This document shows, piece by piece, positions 57,327 to 64,000 of a DNA stretch of 64,000 nt. The notes beneath the pieces are model-generated. The model was not told where the DNA came from, made no database searches, and saw nothing but the letters and a program-made list of their open reading frames with translations. The translations under genes and the position numbers were made by a program. The DNA is from Argyresthia goedartella (lineage: Eukaryota; Arthropoda; Insecta; Lepidoptera; Argyresthiidae): positions 2,671,001 through 2,735,000 of the forward strand of contig OX463822.1 of the NCBI GenBank assembly GCA_949825045.1, written 5' to 3'. The number at the start of each line of letters is the position of its first letter. Positions within the stretch are counted from its first letter, which is position 1.

Positions 57327-60300
57327 ATGCTCCCCACCACCTCGGTGATAGCGTGGAGTTCGGACGGCAAATCTTGTGTAGCACGAGCACTATTGGACTC
57401 GGGGGCCCAGGGGTGCTTAGTCTCGTGCAACCTTGTAAGACGGTTGGGCATTACGGTAAGGGAGTATCCACATTACATTCGGGGAATTGGGAACACGGAA
57501 GTCGGTTCCGTTAAGGGAGTATGTCGGATTACTCTCTCGTCACGGGTGGATTCATCGGTGAATCTGACGGTCACGGCATTAGTCATGCCTAATGTGATGG
57601 GCTCACACCCTCACGTACGGTTGTCGCCCTCGGTGCGACAGTTGGTCGCTGGGTTGTCACTGGCTGACCCGGAGTTCGATATTCCGGGCCCAGTAGACAT
57701 TTTATTGGGTGTCGATGCCTTGGGATACCTGTTAGTGCCAGGTGTCCACGTGTTGCAGGCGACTGGTCTGGTTTCGGTCAACACCAGACTGGGCCATGCG
57801 GTAATGGGTCCGGTCATGCCGGCTGCCCCACGCCTAGCGACTCGTAGTCCCTTATTCGGTTCTGTACTCTCGGAGGTGATACTGAAGTTTTGGGAGGTGG
57901 AGGAACCACCTACGGTACGCCGGTTGGACCCGGTTGAAGAAGAGTGTGAACAGTTTTATCGGAACAATACAGGTCGCCTTCGGTCAGGTCGATTTCTCAC
58001 ACGTCTTCCATTTCGGAGTGATCGCCCACCGCTGGGCAGTTCACACCATGCAGCCGAGACGCGGTTTCTGTCAATGGAACGACGCATGAAGCGTGACGGG
58101 ATTTTCCGGCAGAAGTACGTCGACTTCATGCGGGAATACGAGTCGCTCGGCCACATGTCGGTTTCGGGTATCGACTGGAAGCGTGAAGACCACTGCTTCC
58201 TGCCTCATCACGCGGTCTTGAGGACCCCGGAGGGCAAAATACGGGTAGTGTTCGATGGATCGGCATCAACATCTAACGGCATGAACCTGAACCAGTGTTT
58301 GCATTCAGGGCCGAAGTTGAATCATGACATCGCGGATGTTATCACACGGTTCCGTCGACACAATGTTGTGTTTGTAGCTGACATCCGGATGATGTTTAGA
58401 CAGACGGTCATTCACCCTGACGATAGACGGTATCAGCTGATACTGTGGCGAGAGAGCCCAGATCAGCCCATCAGGGTGTACAAGTTGAACACCAACACGT
58501 ACGGGCTACGGTCTAGTCCTTATTTGGCGATTCGCACTCTGCGGGAGTTAGCGGATCGAGAACGGTTAAATTTCCCTAGAGGAGCAGCGATCCTGGAGCA
58601 GGACCTCTACGTGGACGATATCTGTACCGGTGCAGATTCCGTGGAGGAGGCGCTCGCTCGACGGGACGAGCTAGTTGAGCTCTTACGGGGTGGAGGTTAC
58701 GAGCTCCGATAATGGATGTCGAACTCTCCAGAGTTACTGACTGGTCTTCCGGATGACTACCAGCAGGACCCCCACATTTTTGAAAATTTGGAAAATCCAA
58801 ATATGTTGTCGGTATTAGGCGTCCAGTACCAGCCGGTGTCAGACATGTTCTCGTATCGGGTCGAGTTGGACTCCCCGAAGGTCTGGACGAAACGGAACGT
58901 CCTTTCAACGGTGGCTAGGACATTTGATCCAAACGGGTGGATCACCCCGGTAACATTTCAGCTCAAGTGTTTTATGCAGCAATTGTAGTCTGCTGAGCTG
59001 AAATGGGACGACCCGATCGGCGGGTCATTGAGCTCGGAGTGGGACGCGTTCTTTTCGACCCTCCCTGGCATTAATCGGATTTCACTGCCACGGAGGTTGG
59101 TCCCCACCAAACGATACACCGCCACCCTGCATGGGTTTTGCGATGCCTCGGAGAAGGGCTACGGAGCTGCGGTGTATCTGCGTACGGTCGACTCCTCGGG
59201 GGAGGTTGATGTGCGGTTGGTCATGGCCAAGAGCAAGGTTGCGCCGTTGCGCACTCGCCTGACCATTCCCAAGTTAGAGCTTTCGGGAGCGGCTCTCCTG
59301 ACTCGTCTGCTCAACCACACGATGACGGTTCTTCGTGGGTCAATAGCGTTGGAAGATACGGTCTACGCTTGGACGGACAGCCAGATCGTGTTATGCTGGC
59401 TGAAGGCTTCAGTTCACAAGCTGGAGATTTTTGTGGCGAATCGGGTTTCGCAGATTTTGACTTCGGAGGTTCCCTTAATCTGGAGACATGTTCCAGGGGA
59501 AATGAACCCAGCAGACTGTGCGTCTTGTGGGTGTCATGCTCCGGAGTTGGTTGGACATCCCTTGTGGTGGGGTCCAAAATGGTTGACTCAAGCCGAATCG
59601 GATTGGCCAATGAGTCCACGCGTTACCACGGCGAACGGCGCCTTGACAGTCGGTGTCTGTACGACGCAGCCAGAGCCGGAAGACGAGTTCAGCCTGCTGG
59701 AACGGTACAGCTCGCTCGACAAGCTGGTCAATGTGACCGCCTGGATCTGCCGATTTGCGCGGAATTGTCGGAATTCTGAGGCGCAACGAGTGCGGACACC
59801 GGTCCTGACACCACGGGAACGGAACCATGCGTTGTTCGCATTGGTACGGAACGTGCAGACGGTGCAATTTAAGTCCGAATTGGACATTCTGAGACGCGGA
59901 CGCGTCCAACTGAAGGGAGCTGTGGCTCGGCTCAACCCGTTTATTGACCCTCAAGGATTGCTGAGGGTAGGAGGTCGGCTGCGGAATGCCAACCTGCCTT
60001 ATGCGGCTCGCCACCCGTTGTTACTCCCTAGGAAAGGGAAGTTGGTCGAACTGTTGATACAGGATCGACACATTCGGAATGGGCATATCGGATGCCACGC
60101 CTTGATGGCGTTTCTCCAGCGCGAGTTCTGGATTCTATCGGGAAGACGCTTAGTGCGTAGCGTCGTATTTCGGTGCCTGCCTTGTTATCGGGCCAAGGCG
60201 GCTACGATGCAGCCCCAGATGGGCGATTTGCCCTTGGATAGGGTTAACGAAATCCGGCCCTTTGCGGGTGTCGGAACGGATTTCGCGGGACCATTCATGG

Positions 60301-61161
60301 TCAAGTCTTCACAGCTACGGAACGCCAGATTAGTGAAGGCATACCTGTGCGTCTTCGTGTGCTTGGCCACGAAGGCAATCCACTTGGAGGTGGTCAGTGA
60401 CCTCACTACAGAGGCATTTATCGCTTGTCTAGATCGGTTCGTGGGGCCTCCCGACATTTATCCGTTCGGACAACGGCACAAATTTTGTCGAAGCCAGGCG
60501 ATATCTGCAGGAGGTCACTCAATTCCAGAACGGTAACCAGGACGCCATCGGTACGGCTTGCTCCCGACGAGGGATTGAATGGGTTTTCAGTCCGCCGGGA
60601 TGTCCTCATTGGGGAGGAATTTTTGAGGCTGCGATTAAATCGGCTAAGTCGCACCTGACGAGGATCATCGGTGAGACCTCTCTACGCTTTGAAGAGCTTG
60701 CGACGCTGTTCTGTAAAATTGAAATGACACTGAACTCGCGTCCGTTGTGCCCGCTCAGTTCGGATCCAAATGATTTGGAAGCGTTGACGCCGGGTCACTT
60801 CCTGATAGGTCAGCCCCTTAACGCCCTGCCAGAATACCCATTCGGTGATGTTAAGTTGAGTCGGTTAACTAGGTGGCAGATGTTGCAGCAGATGGCTCAA
60901 GATTTTTGGAAACGGTGGTCCCTTGAGTACTTGCACATCTTGCAGCAGCGCCTTAAGTGGACTGACCGGACGAGCCCCCCTCAAGTCGGTGATTTGGTGC
61001 TGATTAAGGATGCGAACCTGCCATCATTGAGATGGAGACGAGGACGGATCGTCAATTTGTACACGGGTCGGGATGGCACGCCTCGATCAGCGGAAGTCAA
61101 GGTGGGGGACTCGGTCCTCAAGAGAGCGGTCGCAACACTTTCTCGCCTTCCTATTGATTAG
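57327..61161 (+). pseudogene. BEL/Pao Pol of element 2, broken
   Basis: Protease ARALLDSGAQGCLVS (about 57385-57425), reverse transcriptase HHAVLRTPEGKIRVVFDGSA and DLYVDDICTG (about 58602-58631), RNase H LHGFCDASEKGYGAAVYL (about 59130) and DSQIVLCW. Integrase: HIRNGHIG...CLPCYRAKA, GTDFAGPF, SDNGTNF (about 60463-60483) and WGGIFEAAIK (about 60610). C-terminal RWRRGRIVNLYTGRDG. In-frame stops at 58710 and 58986 and frame changes near 60450 and between 60540 and 60724 inactivate it. All catalytic motifs remain recognisable. Confidence 0.88.
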
Positions 61162-61192
61162 GGACAGGTTCGGGCCTGTCCGGGCGGGTGAC

Positions 61193-61743
61193 TGTTTAAT
61201 ATTTGTGCTTCGGAACGCACCTCCTCTTGTTGCGCGACTCGGAACGAAAACAGAACCGCAGCTGTCACTCGTATCGGAAACGAGATGTAAAATTGGAGGT
61301 TAATCTTTCTCTTGGTCTTTCTCGTCGGTGAGAACAAACATGTAGGCTCGGGCCTCGTGTCATTGATGGTATTTCGGTGTACCAATTACTAAATACAGGC
61401 GTCGGGCCTGGTTGGAGTTTTAATCATCTACATCGTCGGGAAATAAGTAGATTCGCGTCAGCGGCCAAGTGATCCCTGTTGATTGGACATCGTCGCATCG
61501 GTAGCGGCGACTCCACGGTCACGGCAGGCAGCACGCCGGCGACAGCATCGGCAGCAACGATAGGTTTCGATTCACTCCATATCCTATCCCAAACTGTGCC
61601 CTTTTCCCGTCTCGAATCGAGCTTTCGATTTCCTGCCTGACAAGGTCAGTAACCAAATTCATCAATTCTTTTCTCTCACGTGCGGCCAAAGGCACATCCC
61701 CCTCAGGATTCCACGCCGTTCGGTAGGCGTGGGAAATTAAACA
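61193..61743 (+). repeat. 3' LTR of BEL element 2
   Basis: 551 bp, preceded by the purine-rich CGGGCGGGTGA. Matches the 5' LTR with scattered differences and indels in the middle third. Confidence 0.92.
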
Positions 61744-61748
61744 CACAT

Positions 61749-61930
61749 ATTGATGTCCTGAGTAGTAAACTGATTTCTTTTAATCCTTATACTCCGACGC
61801 CATTCAGCTCTTGAGTACGAAAATAATCATACATAACAGAGCGAACACTAGGAGATATCACATGGTGTATCAAACAACTTCTACAAGAACAGCCCTGGCA
61901 CAGAGATTTTCTCCATATAGATCAACTAGA
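61749..61930 (+). repeat. Right part of the disrupted RT relic and adjoining repeat
   Basis: ATTGATGTCCTGAGTAGTAA continues the RT relic of 50880-50970; from about 61782 the sequence matches the repeat at 22770-22920. Confidence 0.65.
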
Positions 61931-62518
61931 CTGTATAAATATATATTATAGTCTAGTAAAATATATTATATAGGCTCACCTTTAGCGGATGACCTACTCA
62001 CTGGGGCGTCCAAACTTTTTTAGCACCATGTTGGGGTCATTTGATCATCTTCCTGAAAGTTTCAGGGTGCGGAAATCAATAGTTTTTAAGATATGATTTT
62101 TTGAAAATCTGAAAATACTTTGTAAAATGATCTAACGCAACGCAAATAATAGGTTTTTAATCTTGTCTGTGGTCAAAATACATTACCTACATTTCGTTGT
62201 ACGCATATTTGAAAAGATGAGAATTCTCTAAAAAAAGGATGAAATGTGGAATCTTTTTTTAATAATACCTATTTTAATAAAAAATGTTCATTTAACTTGC
62301 AATTTATGTTTGTTTATTTATTTTACGTCAATCAAAGTTAATTTAGTATTTCTTTCGTAAAATATCACTTTTGATAATAAAAAAGTTGTAATTTTTGTTT
62401 AAAACGGAACGCATTTTGTTGGGGCGTTTTGCCGCGTTTTTGGTTGGGCGGCAAAGTAGTAGTCCCTTTTCTAGTAGTTTCGCGAATGTTCTATTTTCTT
62501 GTTCTCTCGATATTTACA

Positions 62519-62900
62519 AGCAAAAACAACTGGCTAGAGTAGGTTATTGTGGCTACTTTTCAATCGGTTTATAGGTTATGTTTGAACGTTGAAGAAGCTA
62601 AACCGGAGCGGAGCGGAGCGGAGCGGAGCGCAGCGTATGCAAACAAAAACGATTGGCTAGAGTAGGTTATTGTGGCTATTTTTTAATCGGGTTATAGGTT
62701 TTGTTAGAACGTTGAAGAAGCTAAACCGGAGCGGAGCGTATGCAAACAAAAACGACTGGCTAGAGTAGGTTATTGTGGCTACTTTTCAATCGGGTTATAG
62801 GTTGTGTTAGAACGTTGAAGAAGCTAAACCGGAGCGGAGCGGAGCGCAGCGTATGCAAAGAAAAACGATTGGCTAGAGTAGGTTATTGTGGCTACTTTTC
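62519..62900 (+). repeat. Minisatellite, about 105-115-bp units with a nested GGAGC repeat
   Basis: About three and a half units sharing GGCTAGAGTAGGTTATTGTG, TTATAGGTT and AACGTTGAAGAAGCTAAACC. Each full unit ends in GGAGC pentamers whose number varies between units (about five, two, three). Confidence 0.9.
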
Positions 62901-63001
62901 ATGTAAATTTTGATGATAGCATTATGGAGTATTTGTGGAGGAGAAAGGTGTCGAGGCAGAAAAATGACCCTTTCGAAGAAAGCAACTAGGCATTTCCGTG
63001 C

Positions 63002-63210
63002 GGGGGGGGAGTAGAGGGGGGGGGGGCATCAACCCCTTCCCCCTCATCCCACTTAAAGATCAAGGTCAGTCTAAATTTTGTTGTATTTTAACAACATAAC
63101 CTAAAAACTTTAAATAATCATATCGCAGAAACTAGCCATTTCCGCGGGGGGGGAGTAGTAGGGGGGACATCTACCCCCCTCCCCCATCCCCCCCTCCCCC
63201 CCTCAGGGTC
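63002..63210. repeat. Long G and C runs, two related blocks
   Basis: Two copies of a CATTTCCG(TG)CGGGGGGG / GGGGGG / CCCC arrangement (about 62990-63050 and 63136-63205). G runs followed by C runs can form a hairpin or a G-quadruplex. Confidence 0.75.
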
Positions 63211-63242
63211 AACAAAAGTAGGTCATCCGCTAAAGTCCTTCC

Positions 63243-63243
<1 letters not shown>

Positions 63244-63284
<41 letters not shown>
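63244..63284. repeat. (TA)n microsatellite
   Basis: Uninterrupted TA run of about 20 units just outside the inverted-end unit. Confidence 0.9.
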
Positions 63285-63489
63285 TATGTACAATGTTTAC
63301 TTCGGGGACTAAATGTATAGTGTAAGCATGCTTTGAGGACTTTTGTATAGTTTGGGGACAGGACTCGAAGTAATTACGTATACAACGGTTACAATGGGGT
63401 CAGAGAAATCTTTTATACAAAATTTTAGTAATCGTTTACATTGAGTCTCAAATTTTTATACGCTACTATTTATATGCTCTGCATGTTAG

Positions 63490-63550
63490 TGTGCATTGTC
63501 CCCAAACTGTTTTATACTAAGAAGGTAGGTATATAAACGGAGGATTTTGC
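63490..63550. repeat. 60-bp direct repeat, copy 1
   Basis: Shares GTCCCCAAACTGTTTT and AAGAAGGTAGGTATATAAAC plus GGAGGATTTTGC with 63941-64000, about 450 bp downstream. Confidence 0.88.
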
Positions 63551-63594
63551 GCTGAAAGTTGGTGCACACGGTTTTCATGATTAACTCTAGATTT

Positions 63595-63930
63595 TTTTTT
63601 CTCCTCTTAGCATCTGGTTAGACATCAGACCACGGAACAAGAGGTCCCGGGTTCTATCCGCAGTCAGGCATGAACCGATGAAGGAAACATTGTGAGGAAA
63701 CCTACATAACAGATTTTTCTGCTACTTATATAAACCTACCCGACAGTGCCCGGTTGGGTATAGTGGGTTAATGATTCTCCCGAGCGGCGATGGGGTAGCC
63801 CCCTGTGCTGCTCAAAAAGAGAATCACAATGGCTAAATGTGGGTGCAAATGTGTGCCAGGGAAGTTAAAAGAATGCATCAGCTGCATGTCCTCCTGTGCA
63901 GTGCATGCCGTAAAACGCGACTGAAGGAAG
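63595..63930 (+). repeat. tRNA-derived SINE of a second family
   Basis: Head with TGGTTAGACATCAG (A-box-like) and GGGTTCTATCCG (B-box-like), then GATGAAGGAAACATTGTGAG and GAAACC, which I associate with lepidopteran SINEs, then GGGTAGCCCCCTGTGCTGC. Flanked by the 60-bp direct repeats. Confidence 0.7.
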
Positions 63931-63940
63931 CAGGGTGAGG

Positions 63941-64000
63941 TGTGCAATGTCCCCAAACTGTTTTTACGAAGAAGGTAGGTATATAAACGGAGGATTTTGC
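63941..64000. repeat. 60-bp direct repeat, copy 2 (cut by window end)
   Basis: Second copy of 63490-63550 with three or four differences; it may continue beyond the window. Confidence 0.85.

Larger units (their letters stand above)
50971..61743 (+). mobile_element. BEL/Pao LTR retrotransposon 2, degenerate, carrying a nested non-LTR element
   Basis: LTRs 50971-51534 and 61193-61743, CACAT duplication, Gag and Pol of BEL type but with frameshifts and stops. GC-rich coding regions contrast with the AT-rich surroundings and with BEL element 1. A non-LTR retrotransposon (about 51620-54881) lies in its 5' leader. LTRs differ by several substitutions and indels, so this copy is clearly older than BEL element 1. 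Confidence 0.92.
61980..63235. mobile_element. 1.26-kb unit with 19-bp terminal inverted repeats
   Basis: CTTTAGCGGATGACCTACT at 61980-61998 is the exact reverse complement of 63217-63235. Inside are an AT-rich part, a minisatellite (62519-62900) and G/C runs (63002-63210), but no coding frame. No clear target duplication. Probably a non-autonomous DNA transposon or other inverted-end element; family unknown. Confidence 0.55.

Noticed and set aside
59311..60014. Long minus-strand ORFs in BEL element 2
   Set aside because: Antisense to recognisable RNase H and integrase coding sequence in GC-rich DNA.
1..64000. CRISPR arrays, operons, phage or bacterial defence genes
   Set aside because: No spaced direct repeat arrays and no prokaryotic gene organisation; all evidence is for animal nuclear DNA.

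Overview
This is animal nuclear DNA, most likely from a moth or butterfly. Split exons with GT/AG junctions carry a thrombospondin-type extracellular protein. The background is AT-rich and densely packed with insect retrotransposons (BEL/Pao, copia, LOA/I-like, CR1/Jockey-like), tRNA-derived SINEs, and short repeats of kinds I associate with Lepidoptera (GGGTTCCGTA-type repeats, a SINE with a GTGAGGAAACC motif). Species cannot be told from the sequence. There are no operons, CRISPR arrays or bacterial signals.

Layout. (1) 1-12.4 kb: a minus-strand LOA/I-like non-LTR retrotransposon (ORF1, then ORF2 with endonuclease, reverse transcriptase and RNase H). Its ORF2 is split by a very young, apparently intact BEL/Pao element (2766-9548: 290-bp LTRs that look identical, 5-bp target duplication, 1756-codon Gag-Pol). 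(2) 12.4-18 kb: AT-rich sequence with short repeats and a SINE split by a retrotransposon tail. (3) 18-22.6 kb: a decayed copia element with an initiator-tRNA-Met half-molecule primer site. (4) 25-33.1 kb: a large, about 99% identical inverted duplication (arms about 2.8 kb) whose two blocks are circularly permuted between copies, as if a 3.2-kb circle had reinserted. (5) 33.8-48.8 kb: five plus-strand exons of a host gene ending in a thrombospondin type-1 domain, with phases that match at all four junctions; its introns hold many broken retroelements. (6) 51-61.7 kb: an older, frameshifted BEL/Pao element with 564/551-bp LTRs and a 5-bp target duplication, inserted in a reverse transcriptase relic and itself carrying a nearly intact non-LTR element (900-codon frame). 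(7) 61.7-64 kb: a 1.26-kb unit with 19-bp terminal inverted repeats enclosing a minisatellite and G/C runs, then a SINE flanked by 60-bp direct repeats.

The only clear host gene is the thrombospondin-domain gene. Everything else recognisable is mobile or derived from mobile DNA. The strongest structural signal is the circularly permuted inverted duplication. I see no new defence or metabolic system. All alignments were made by eye; identity figures are approximate.
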